Shown here in pieces: positions 31,204 to 38,906 of a stretch of 64,000 nucleotides of DNA. Location of the stretch: positions 3,001,790-3,065,789 of the forward strand of contig NZ_JMEX01000008.1 of NCBI RefSeq assembly GCF_000760735.1, in the 5' to 3' direction. This DNA comes from Rhodococcoides fascians A44A. Its GTDB lineage: Bacteria > Actinomycetota > Actinomycetes > Mycobacteriales > Mycobacteriaceae. The first letter of the stretch is position 1. Each line of letters opens with the position of its first letter. The notes under the pieces are model-generated. The model saw only the letters and a program-made list of their open reading frames with translations. It was not told the DNA's origin and ran no database searches. Both the position numbers and the translations under genes were made by a program.

Positions 31204-32825
31204 CCTTCCCAGCCACCCACACAGTCTTCAACCAGGTCCCCGATCTGCTTCCGTACGACACGTCCGACGACACATCGCTGCTCGAGGGTCTGCGCCGCGA
31301 AGGGGGCGGGTGGGCCGAGGACGAGGTTCGGCAGCTCGGAGCTCGCGCGGGAAGCGTCGAGGCCCAGGAGTGGGGACGCCTCGCGAACGAGGACCCGCCT
31401 GTCCTGCACACGCACGACAGGTACGGCAATCGCGTCGACGAGGTCGAGTTCCATCCGCACTGGCACGATCTGATGAACGTCGCGATCGAGAACGGACTGC
31501 ACGCGACGCCGTGGCAGGACGCCCGGCCCGGGGCGCACGTCGCGCGGGCGGCGAAGTTCTACGCGTGGGGCCAGGCCGACGCCGGCCACATGTGCCCCAT
31601 CTCGATGACCTACGCGGCCGTACCCGCGTTGCGGCACAACCCGGACCTGGCCGAGACGTACGAACCGCTGTTGGCGTCGACCCACTACGATTTCGGGCTC
31701 CGCATCCCCACCGACAAGCGCGGTCTGACCGCGGGGATGTCGATGACCGAGAAACAAGGCGGCTCGGACGTCCGGTCGGGAACGACCAACGCGACACCGT
31801 CCGCGGACGGCACGTACACGATCGTCGGACACAAATGGTTCACGTCCGCGCCGATGTCGGACATGTTCCTGACCTTGGCGCAGGCACCAGGCGGGCTGTC
31901 CTGTTTCCTGCTGCCGCGCGTGCTGCCCGACGGCTCCCTCAACCGCATCCAGGTGCAACGGCTCAAGGACAAGCTGGGCAACAAGTCCAATGCGTCCGGT
32001 GAGCTCGAATACCTCGGTGCCACAGGATGGCTCGTCGGCGACGAAGGCCGGGGCGTGAAGACGATCATCGAGATGGTCAACATGACCCGCCTCGACTGCG
32101 TCATCGGTTCCGCAGCAGGAATGCGCAATGCCGCCGTTCGAGCGGTGCATCACGCTCGGCACCGCTCCGCCTTCGGTGCCGCCCTGATCGAGCAACCGTT
32201 GATGCGGAATGTGTTGTCGGACCTGATCGTGGAATCGGAGGCCGCGACAGCGGCAATGATCCGCCTGGCCGGAGCGACCGACCGGTCCGCGCGTGGAGAC
32301 ACGCAGGAGACCGAATTGCGCCGAATCACGTTGGCCATCACCAAGTACTGGGTGTGCAAGCGTGCACCGTCCCACGCGGCCGAGGCGTTGGAATGTCTGG
32401 GCGGCAACGGGTACGTCGAGGAATCCGGTATGCCGAGACTGTTCCGTGAATCCCCGCTGATGTCGATCTGGGAAGGGTCGGGCAACGTCGCAGCACTGGA
32501 TTCCCTTCGCGCACTGGCCAAGCAACCCGACGTGGTGGAGGCGTACTTCACCGAGGTCACGTCGGCAGCGGGGGCGGATTCTCGTCTGGACGACGCCATC
32601 GCGCGCGTGGGCAAGGAGCTCGCGGACAGCACCGACATGGAGTACAGGGCACGCCGAGTGGTCGAACTCATGGCACTGGTGTTCCAGGGGTCGCTGCTGG
32701 TGCGGCACGGTGATCCCGCGGTGGCCGACGCATTCTGCGCGAGCCGGCTGGGAGAAGACTGGGGAGGAGCATTCGGGACCCTGCCTACGGGACTGGACAC
32801 CGCGGCGATAGTGGCCCGAATCTGA
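31200..32825 (+). CDS. AidB-like acyl-CoA dehydrogenase family protein
   Basis: 541 residues, ATG 31200 with AGGAG upstream, overlapping the TetR stop. Typical AidB sequence: VFNQVPDLLPYD at the start, THDRYGNRVDEVEFHPHWHD, GMSMTEKQGGSDVR, FTSAPMSDMFL, and the acyl-CoA dehydrogenase C-domain with ECLGGNGYVEESGMPRLFRE. AidB flavoproteins bind DNA and are induced by alkylation in E. coli; actinobacterial homologues are usually listed as acyl-CoA dehydrogenases. Whether this one acts on acyl-CoA or protects DNA is open. It probably forms a two-gene operon with tetR. Its stop is 3 nt from the convergent gene. Confidence 0.88.
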   Translation: MTFPATHTVFNQVPDLLPYDTSDDTSLLEGLRREGGGWAEDEVRQLGARAGSVEAQEWGRLANEDPPVLHTHDRYGNRVDEVEFHPHWHDLMNVAIENGLHATPWQDARPGAHVARAAKFYAWGQADAGHMCPISMTYAAVPALRHNPDLAETYEPLLASTHYDFGLRIPTDKRGLTAGMSMTEKQGGSDVRSGTTNATPSADGTYTIVGHKWFTSAPMSDMFLTLAQAPGGLSCFLLPRVLPDGSLNRIQVQRLKDKLGNKSNASGELEYLGATGWLVGDEGRGVKTIIEMVNMTRLDCVIGSAAGMRNAAVRAVHHARHRSAFGAALIEQPLMRNVLSDLIVESEAATAAMIRLAGATDRSARGDTQETELRRITLAITKYWVCKRAPSHAAEALECLGGNGYVEESGMPRLFRESPLMSIWEGSGNVAALDSLRALAKQPDVVEAYFTEVTSAAGADSRLDDAIARVGKELADSTDMEYRARRVVELMALVFQGSLLVRHGDPAVADAFCASRLGEDWGGAFGTLPTGLDTAAIVARI

Positions 32826-32828
32826 GGG

Positions 32829-33776
32829 TTACTTCGAGGTGGAGCTGTAGTGGCCCAACGGTATTCGATTCGATGCGGCCTGCACGAACGCTCGGGCGAT
32901 CCGGTCGGTGAACTCTCGCGGCGTGGACAGGTCCTCCCAGTCCCACCGCACCACCGTCCATCCGAGCTGTTCCATTCGATGTCGCTCGCGTCGACCATCG
33001 ATGTCCGTCAGCACCGGATCTGCGCCGTACACCCCTTCACCCTCGTAGCGTCCGACGACTCCTTGATCCGGGTACAGGAACGGAGCACTTCCGACGTACC
33101 CGCCCACCTCGTCGTACACGGACTGCCTCAGCAACGGAGGTGGTAGCGGCAGCGTGTCCAACAACATCCTGCTGCGCGTTTCACCGGTGCTCTGACTGCG
33201 GCTCGACATCGACTGCACCGCCTGGCGTGCCTTGGCGATTCCGGTTCGGTTCCGGGCGTCGGTGAGCGCACCCTGAAGTTCCCGGTGGGTGGTGAGCCCG
33301 GCGCGCATCGCGTAGTCGCCGATACAGACAGCCGGATGCAGTGGAAGCGACCGAGCCAGGTCCACGATCGTTCGAGTCGGCGCGGTGACCGGAAACCCGT
33401 CTCGCTCGGTCAGATCCGTGGGTGGAAGCGGCGACCCGTGCAGCACTCGCTGGCGCCCCTTCTTGCCCGCGTAGGACCGCGCAATGGTGAACGTGACCTT
33501 GTCCAGCGGAATGTCCCACGTTTCCATGCGATGCAGAACCGCCGCCGACACATGACTGAACACCGCATCGGTGCTCGACTCCGCATAGATCGCCTCGGCG
33601 AGCACAGCATGGCGTCGATGCGCGTCGAGCCGTCGATAGACGTCCGCGCGCACGAAATAACCGCGGCGGATGGTGACGATCTGTCCGCTGGCACGGCCGC
33701 GTCGCAGATCGTCGTCGGTGTACCCCCGTGCAAGCGCCTCGGTGCGTGAGAACATCCCCTGCTGATCGAAGTCCAT
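32829..33776 (-). CDS. AbiEi/DUF559 family protein B, nuclease residues degraded
   Basis: 315 residues from ATG 33776. N-terminal AbiEi-like winged helix (MFSRTEALARGYTDDDLRRG, then IVTIRRGYFVRADVYRR), family middle part FSHVSAAVLHR and VTAPTRTIVDLAR, C-terminal DUF559 with TGETRSRMLL and GWTVVRWDWEDL. The nuclease core is altered: where protein C reads GRTDFLF and FEFDGADKYG, this one reads GSAPFLY and GRYEGEGVYG, so the metal-binding Asp and Glu appear lost. It is a tandem paralogue of the gene at 33880-34836, and its 45-bp upstream stretch resembles that gene's. It has a palindrome upstream only. Confidence 0.75.
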   Translation of the reverse strand: MDFDQQGMFSRTEALARGYTDDDLRRGRASGQIVTIRRGYFVRADVYRRLDAHRRHAVLAEAIYAESSTDAVFSHVSAAVLHRMETWDIPLDKVTFTIARSYAGKKGRQRVLHGSPLPPTDLTERDGFPVTAPTRTIVDLARSLPLHPAVCIGDYAMRAGLTTHRELQGALTDARNRTGIAKARQAVQSMSSRSQSTGETRSRMLLDTLPLPPPLLRQSVYDEVGGYVGSAPFLYPDQGVVGRYEGEGVYGADPVLTDIDGRRERHRMEQLGWTVVRWDWEDLSTPREFTDRIARAFVQAASNRIPLGHYSSTSK

Positions 33777-33820
33777 ACTGAATTGGACGCACCGGAGGTC
33801 CGTTCGGTTCACTCCGGGCA

Positions 33821-33879
33821 AATCCACCCACCCGTTGTGAGTTTTCAGACCCGCACAACGCACAACAGGTGGGTGAATT
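33821..33879. repeat. palindromic repeat P3, copy 1
   Basis: 19-nt arms AATCCACCCACCCGTTGTG / CACAACAGGTGGGTGAATT (two mismatches) with a 21-nt loop. It lies 44 bp upstream of gene B (32829-33776) and directly touches the stop codon of gene C at 33880. The second copy is at 34884-34942. Confidence 0.9.
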
Positions 33880-34836
33880 TCAGGGTCGGTACGGGGGAAG
33901 CGGTTCGGCTCGAAATGTCCCCTCGGGTTCCGGCATTCGCGCTCCACGAGCAAGCATCCGTCGGACCCGTTCGGCCAGCGCGTCCGGTTGCGCAAGATCA
34001 CGCCAGCTCGCCCGAGCGAACGGCCATCCAGCGTCGCGGATGCGGTTCTCACGGTCCTTCTCGGCAAGCACGCTTGCCCGCGTGTCGGCCGCGTTCACGC
34101 CGTACTTGTCGGCCCCGTCGAACTCGAAGCATCCCCACGGCCCGGTGAACAAGAAGTCCGTTCGGCCCAGGAACGTGCCGCCGGCGTCGTACACCGATTG
34201 ATTGAGAAGGGGAGCGAACCCGGCGTCGACGAGAATCAACCGGGTGCGGGATTCGCCGACGCTGTCGCTGCGATCGGTCATCGCGGCTACGGCCCGGACG
34301 GCGTTCTGGATACCGGTGCGGTGCCGTGCGCTGTAGAGAGCCTCGTCCAGTTCGGTCCTGGTGACGAGGCCTCGACGCAACGCCGAGTCGCCCACGCACA
34401 CCGACTGTTCGAACGTCGTGGATCGCGCAATGTCCACCACCGTCCGGGCTGGGGTGGTGAGCGAAATTCCCTGAAAGACTGTGCTTTCCGATTCCGACAG
34501 CGTCGAACCGTGCACGATTCGGCGCCGGCCCTTCCTCGCAGTGATGGTGCGTCCGGTCGTCGAGTGGACGTGCGCGAGGGGCAGCGCCCAGACATCCATT
34601 CCCCACGCGATTGCCGCCGACTGGTGGCTCAGAACCACCGGGGCTTCGTGAGCAATCGCGCGCGCGAGCAGTAGATGCTGCTGCTCGGAATTCAAGGTGG
34701 CGAAGAACGCTGCCGACACGAACGCGCCCGGCCGGACCGCGATCAGTTCACCGCGCAACCGCGCGTGCCGCAGTTGACCGTCGGTGACGCCCGATGCCAG
34801 CGCGTCGGAGCGAAAGAGCAGGCCCTCGAAGTCCAT
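33880..34836 (-). CDS. AbiEi/DUF559 family protein C
   Basis: 318 residues from ATG 34836. AbiEi-like winged helix (LLFRSDALASGVTDGQLRHA, then LIAVRPGAFVS), middle segments VVLSHQSAAIAWGMDVW and TTPARTVVDIARS, and a C-terminal DUF559 with VGESRTRLILVDAGF, FLGRTDFLFTGPWG and CFEFDGADKYG, so the E, D and E residues of the PD-(D/E)XK site are present; the last motif reads GWPFARASWRDL. It is flanked by near-identical palindromes on both sides (0 bp downstream, 47 bp upstream). Function is unknown; nearest relative in the window is gene B. Confidence 0.8.
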   Translation of the reverse strand: MDFEGLLFRSDALASGVTDGQLRHARLRGELIAVRPGAFVSAAFFATLNSEQQHLLLARAIAHEAPVVLSHQSAAIAWGMDVWALPLAHVHSTTGRTITARKGRRRIVHGSTLSESESTVFQGISLTTPARTVVDIARSTTFEQSVCVGDSALRRGLVTRTELDEALYSARHRTGIQNAVRAVAAMTDRSDSVGESRTRLILVDAGFAPLLNQSVYDAGGTFLGRTDFLFTGPWGCFEFDGADKYGVNAADTRASVLAEKDRENRIRDAGWPFARASWRDLAQPDALAERVRRMLARGARMPEPEGTFRAEPLPPYRP

Positions 34837-34883
34837 ACCTACTTGGACGCGACGGAGGCAGGCTCGGTTCAGTCAGGTCGGCA

Positions 34884-34942
34884 AATTCACCCACCTGTTG
34901 TGAGCTCCGGGGCCCTCGCAACGCACAACAGGTGGGTGGATT
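34884..34942. repeat. palindromic repeat P3, copy 2
   Basis: 19-nt arms AATTCACCCACCTGTTGTG / CACAACAGGTGGGTGGATT (one mismatch), again with a 21-nt loop ending CGCAACG. It lies 47 bp upstream of gene C and 11 bp from the pgi stop. The DNA between palindrome and ATG in genes B and C is also alike (TTGGACGC and CGGTTCA blocks), so each gene was copied with its upstream part. Confidence 0.9.
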
Positions 34943-34953
34943 CGGAAACAGTG

Positions 34954-36603
34954 CTACTTGGTGCGACCCCGCTGATCGCGGTACCAGCGCACGAGTGCGT
35001 CGGTCGACGAATCGCTCTGCGGTGCAGGGGCATCGGCGTCGGTCAGGACGGGCGTCAGTTCCAGCGCCTGGGTCTTGCCCAGCTCCACACCCCACTGATC
35101 GAACGAGTCGACACCCCACACGACGCCTTCGACGAACACCTGATGCTCGTACAGTGCGATCAGCTGCCCGACCACCGACGGCGTCAGCTTCGGGGCGAGG
35201 ATCGAGGTGGACGGACGGTTGCCGGGCATGACCTTGTGCGGAACGACGTCGGCGGCCGTACCTTCGGCGGCGATTTCGTCGGCGGTCTTGCCGAATGCCA
35301 GAACCTTGGTCTGCGCGAAGAAGTTGCTCATCAGCAGGTCGTGCATGGACCCGGTGCCGTCACGCGTGGGGAGGTCGTCGGTGGGCTCGGCGAATCCGAT
35401 GAAGTCAGCGGGAATCAACCGTGTGCCCTGGTGCAGCAGCTGGTAGAACGCGTGCTGCCCGTTGGTGCCCGGCTCACCCCAGAAGATCTCACCGGTCGAC
35501 GTGGTGACGGGGGTGCCGTCGGCCTTGACGGACTTGCCGTTGGATTCCATCGTCAGCTGCTGGAGGTAGGCCGGGAAACGAGACAGGTCGTTGGAGTACG
35601 GCAACACAGCTCGGGTCTCCGAGCCGAAGAAGTTGCTGTACCAGAGCCCGATCAGGCCGAGCAGTGCAGGCGCGTTGCGCTCGAGAGGCGTCGTGCGGAA
35701 GTGCTCGTCGATCTGGTGGAAGCCGTCGAGGAATTCGCCGAACGCCTCCTTGCCGATGACGGCCATGACCGACAGGCCGATCGCGGAATCCACCGAGTAC
35801 CGGCCGCCGACCCAGTCCCAGAACCCGAACATGTTGGCCGTGTCGATGCCGAACTCCGACACCCGCTCCGCGTTGGTCGAGACCGCGACGAAGTGCTTGG
35901 ACACGGCGTCGTCGCCCAGTGCGTCGACGAGCCACCGCCTGGCCGCCGTGGCATTGGTCAGCGTCTCCAGAGTGGAGAACGTCTTGGACGCCACGATGAA
36001 CAGGGTCGTGGCCGGATCGAGCCCGTCGAGAGCAGCAACCAGATCGGCAGGGTCGACGTTGGAGACGAACTTGGCGGAGATGCCGGCGTCGGCGTAGTGG
36101 CGCAGCGCGTCGTACACCATGACGGGGCCGAGATCGCTGCCGCCGATGCCGATGTTGACGACGGTGGAGATCTTGGATCCGGTTGCGCCGACCCACTCGC
36201 CCGACCGGACTCGATCGGTGAAATCACCCATACGCGTGAGGACTTCGTGCACATCGGCGACGACGTTCTGGCCGTCGACCTCGAGGGTCGCGTCCGCGGG
36301 CAGGCGAAGGGCGGTGTGCAGTACCGCGCGGTCCTCGGAGGTGTTGATGTGGGCACCCGAGAACATCGCGTCGCGACGGCCTTCGACGTCGGCCGCTCGC
36401 GCGAGTTCGACCAGAAGCGAGACGGTCTCGGAATTCACGATGTGCTTGCTGTAATCGATGTGAAGATCACCCGCGGCGAGAGTGAACGTTCGTCCTCGAT
36501 CGTCGTCCGCAGCGAACAGCTCGCGGAGCGTCGTGGCTCCGAGTGCGTCGTGGTGTGCCTTCAGGTTCTTCCAGGCTTCCGTGCCCGTGATGTCGACGCT
36601 CAT
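34954..36603 (-). CDS. pgi: glucose-6-phosphate isomerase
   Basis: 549 residues, ATG 36603. Signatures: VVNIGIGGSDLGPVMVYDAL, ASKTFSTLETLTNA, FWDWVGGRYSVDSAIGL and the C-terminal VWGVDSFDQWGVELGK with the catalytic Lys. It interconverts glucose-6-phosphate and fructose-6-phosphate. Neighbour order (pgi, chorismate mutase, uvrD) matches M. tuberculosis Rv0946c-Rv0949 as remembered, except that an aldehyde dehydrogenase gene is interposed here. Divergent from that gene across 81 bp. Confidence 0.98.
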   Translation of the reverse strand: MSVDITGTEAWKNLKAHHDALGATTLRELFAADDDRGRTFTLAAGDLHIDYSKHIVNSETVSLLVELARAADVEGRRDAMFSGAHINTSEDRAVLHTALRLPADATLEVDGQNVVADVHEVLTRMGDFTDRVRSGEWVGATGSKISTVVNIGIGGSDLGPVMVYDALRHYADAGISAKFVSNVDPADLVAALDGLDPATTLFIVASKTFSTLETLTNATAARRWLVDALGDDAVSKHFVAVSTNAERVSEFGIDTANMFGFWDWVGGRYSVDSAIGLSVMAVIGKEAFGEFLDGFHQIDEHFRTTPLERNAPALLGLIGLWYSNFFGSETRAVLPYSNDLSRFPAYLQQLTMESNGKSVKADGTPVTTSTGEIFWGEPGTNGQHAFYQLLHQGTRLIPADFIGFAEPTDDLPTRDGTGSMHDLLMSNFFAQTKVLAFGKTADEIAAEGTAADVVPHKVMPGNRPSTSILAPKLTPSVVGQLIALYEHQVFVEGVVWGVDSFDQWGVELGKTQALELTPVLTDADAPAPQSDSSTDALVRWYRDQRGRTK

Positions 36604-36684
36604 ATCGTCCTACAATAGTGCCGAGCGCCTCGCTGTGCGCGCCTTCCTCGTTTGTCGCGGCCCCGGCTCGGGCACACTCGGAGC

Positions 36685-38136
36685 ATGGAGATCAACGCAC
36701 TCATCGAATCCATTTCACCGAAACTGTGGATCGGCGGCAGGCCGGTCGACGCGGAGAACGGCGCAACGTTCGACGTCGTCGACCCCGCCACCGGCACACC
36801 CTTCGCGAAGGTCGCCGACGCAAGTCCGGCCGACGCGAAGAAGGCAATCGACGCCGCTGCATCGGCGCAGAAGTCCTGGGCGAAGACCCCCGCGCGTGAA
36901 CGCGCCGAGCTCCTACGCGCAGCCTTCGAGAAGATCACCGAACGAGCGGACGACGTCGCGGCGATCATGACCAAGGAAATGGGCAAGGCGCTCGCCGAGT
37001 CCAAGGCCGAGGTCAAGTACGGTGCCGAGTTCTTCCGGTGGTTCGCCGAGGAAGCGGTGCGCATCGAAGGCCGATTCACACCCGCACCGGCAGGCAACGG
37101 CCGCATCCTGGTCACCAAGGTGCCCGTCGGGCCGGTCCTGGCCATCACGCCGTGGAATTTTCCGCTGGCCATGGGCACGCGCAAGATCGGGCCGGCGCTC
37201 GCAGCCGGGTGCACCATCATCGTCAAGCCCGCAGGCGAGACGCCGTTGACGATGCTGTTCCTCGCTCAGCTCCTCGCCGAGGTGGGACTGCCCGACGGGG
37301 TTCTCTCGGTCATCACCTCGTCGAAATCCAGTGCGGTCAGCGCTCCCATCCTCGAAGACCCGAGACTGCGCAAACTCACCTTCACCGGATCGACCGAAGT
37401 GGGCCGAAAGCTCGTCGAACAGTCCGCAGGCGGACTGCTGCGCACGTCGATGGAGCTGGGTGGTAACGCACCGTTCGTCGTCTTCGACGACGCCGACATC
37501 GACGCGGCCGTCGACGGCGCCATGCTGGCCAAGATGCGCAACGGCGGCGAGGCATGCACCGCCGCCAACCGGCTCCACGTGGCCAACAGCGTGCGCGAGG
37601 AATTCACCACCAAATTCGTCGCCAAGATGAAGGAAATGACGCTCGGTGCGGGCCTCGACCCGGACACCAAGCTCGGACCCCTGATCAACGCAGACCAGCT
37701 GAGCAAGGTGCAGGAACTCGTCGACGACGCAGTCGAAGCAGGTGCGACAGTTGCCCTCGGCGGCAAAGCACCAGGAGGCGACGGCTACTTCTACCCGGCA
37801 ACGGTGCTGACCGACGTCCCGGCGAACGCCAGGATCCTGAAGGAAGAAGTCTTCGGTCCGGTCGCCCCCATCGTCGGATTCGACACCGAGAAAGAAGGAA
37901 TCGACGCGGCCAACGACACCGAATTCGGATTGGCGTCGTACATCTACACCCGCGGCCTCGATCGCGCACTACGAGTCGCCGACGCCATCGACAGCGGAAT
38001 GGTGGGCGTCAACCGCGGAGTCATCTCGGACGCGGCCGCACCGTTCGGTGGAGTGAAGGATTCAGGCTTCGGCCGCGAAGGCGGAAGCGAAGGCATCGAG
38101 GAGTACCTGGAAACCAAGTACATCGCCCTGACCTAG
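36685..38136 (+). CDS. NAD(P)-dependent succinate-semialdehyde/aldehyde dehydrogenase
   Basis: 483 residues from ATG 36685 (CGGAGC just upstream); a frame extension to 36652 adds only 11 residues. ALDH family: VLAITPWNFPLAMGTRK, the KPAGETPLT cofactor segment, LTFTGSTEVGR, catalytic Glu in SMELGGNAPF (~256) and catalytic Cys in NGGEACTAANR (~290), ending with KDSGFGREGGSEGIEEYLE, typical of GabD/succinate-semialdehyde dehydrogenases. The usual GQ-x-C is GEAC here. It feeds the TCA cycle if it is GabD. Ends 27 bp before a long palindrome. Confidence 0.9.
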   Translation: MEINALIESISPKLWIGGRPVDAENGATFDVVDPATGTPFAKVADASPADAKKAIDAAASAQKSWAKTPARERAELLRAAFEKITERADDVAAIMTKEMGKALAESKAEVKYGAEFFRWFAEEAVRIEGRFTPAPAGNGRILVTKVPVGPVLAITPWNFPLAMGTRKIGPALAAGCTIIVKPAGETPLTMLFLAQLLAEVGLPDGVLSVITSSKSSAVSAPILEDPRLRKLTFTGSTEVGRKLVEQSAGGLLRTSMELGGNAPFVVFDDADIDAAVDGAMLAKMRNGGEACTAANRLHVANSVREEFTTKFVAKMKEMTLGAGLDPDTKLGPLINADQLSKVQELVDDAVEAGATVALGGKAPGGDGYFYPATVLTDVPANARILKEEVFGPVAPIVGFDTEKEGIDAANDTEFGLASYIYTRGLDRALRVADAIDSGMVGVNRGVISDAAAPFGGVKDSGFGREGGSEGIEEYLETKYIALT

Positions 38137-38163
38137 ACAGTCGGGCCGGAGCCCCGGTGGAAC

Positions 38164-38208
38164 CGAATGTACCGTTCGGTCACTCCAAGTGACCGAACGG
38201 TACATTCG
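38164..38208. terminator. long perfect palindrome P1 between convergent genes
   Basis: 21-bp perfect arms with a 3-nt loop; core CCGTTCGGTCACT / AGTGACCGAACGG. It separates the aldehyde dehydrogenase and chorismate mutase stops, so it can end both transcripts. A relative with the same core is at 63963-63993, including matching bases outside the core (GAGCGAAYGTR), which makes this a dispersed repeat rather than an ordinary terminator. Confidence 0.85.
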
Positions 38209-38234
38209 CTCCCGAAAAGTCAGCTGGCGACAGG

Positions 38235-38525
38235 TCAGCGGCCGAGACGCCCGCGGCCGAGACGGAGCAGCAGCATGGCGAGGGTGTGGCCTTCCTGGCC
38301 GAGGCTGCTGAAGCGGTCGAGCACCTTCATTTCGCGGCTGTGCACCATGCGCGGTCCACCCGACGCCATACGGGTGCGGCCGATGAGCTGGGAAACTTCG
38401 CTGCGACGCTGGATTGCCGCAAGAATTTCGGAATCGAGGCGGTCGATCTCCTGACGCAAGGAATCGATCTCAGCCTCGGACGTCGGCACTGCGCTCTCGG
38501 TCTCGATCTTGGTCGTGGATGCCAT
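38235..38525 (-). CDS. chorismate mutase (AroQ type)
   Basis: 96 residues from ATG 38525, chosen because GAGGAG lies 7 nt upstream; the frame extends only six codons further. All-helical AroQ fold: EIDSLRQEIDRLDSEILAAI, QRRSEVSQLIGRTRMASGGP (active-site Arg and Lys/Arg positions), HSREMKVLDRFSSLG. It converts chorismate to prephenate for Phe/Tyr synthesis. In M. tuberculosis the equivalent Rv0948c is weak alone and activated by DAHP synthase; the C-terminal LGRGRLGR end resembles that intracellular type. Confidence 0.92.
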   Translation of the reverse strand: MASTTKIETESAVPTSEAEIDSLRQEIDRLDSEILAAIQRRSEVSQLIGRTRMASGGPRMVHSREMKVLDRFSSLGQEGHTLAMLLLRLGRGRLGR

Positions 38526-38906
38526 TTTTTCTCCTCGTGTCACAAGTGTGGATCGTTGCCCTGCTCGTCACCGTTACGTCCTGAGGTGATTCGTGGACGC
38601 TCCAGAGACGGGCTGATGTGGTATGAGTCACATCGAATGGCCCGGGGAAGCCACATGTCTGGACTTCCGGGCGCACCTTCTTATGGACAGCCTCCGCTAC
38701 CGAGAGCCGAAGAACAGGCTGCACAGAGGGGGTGGCGACGAACGGCTATTTCGATCACCGATCCAGTGTGCCACCTCTGTGCAGTCCTGAAAAGTCGGTC
38801 GACGGGCCGAATGTCCGCATTGCGGGCGGTCGGCAGAACTGGGCTGGCGGCACCTGGCAGGTTCGGGTAAAGGACTGTCGGAGCCCGCCGGTAACCTGGG
38901 CAGGCG
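38526..38906. other. 381-bp intergenic region before uvrD
   Basis: Divergent promoters of chorismate mutase and the helicase gene. The only clear element is a CRP/GlxR-like site at 38617-38632. I see no RNA gene, no repeat, and no SOS box (no GAAC-N4-GTTC) although the downstream gene is a repair helicase. Confidence 0.5.
38617..38632. promoter_or_regulatory. CRP/GlxR-like binding site
   Basis: TGTGGTATGAGTCACA fits TGTGA-N6-TCACA with one mismatch. It is 91 bp upstream of the chorismate mutase start and 274 bp upstream of the helicase start, so control of the former is more likely. Confidence 0.5.
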
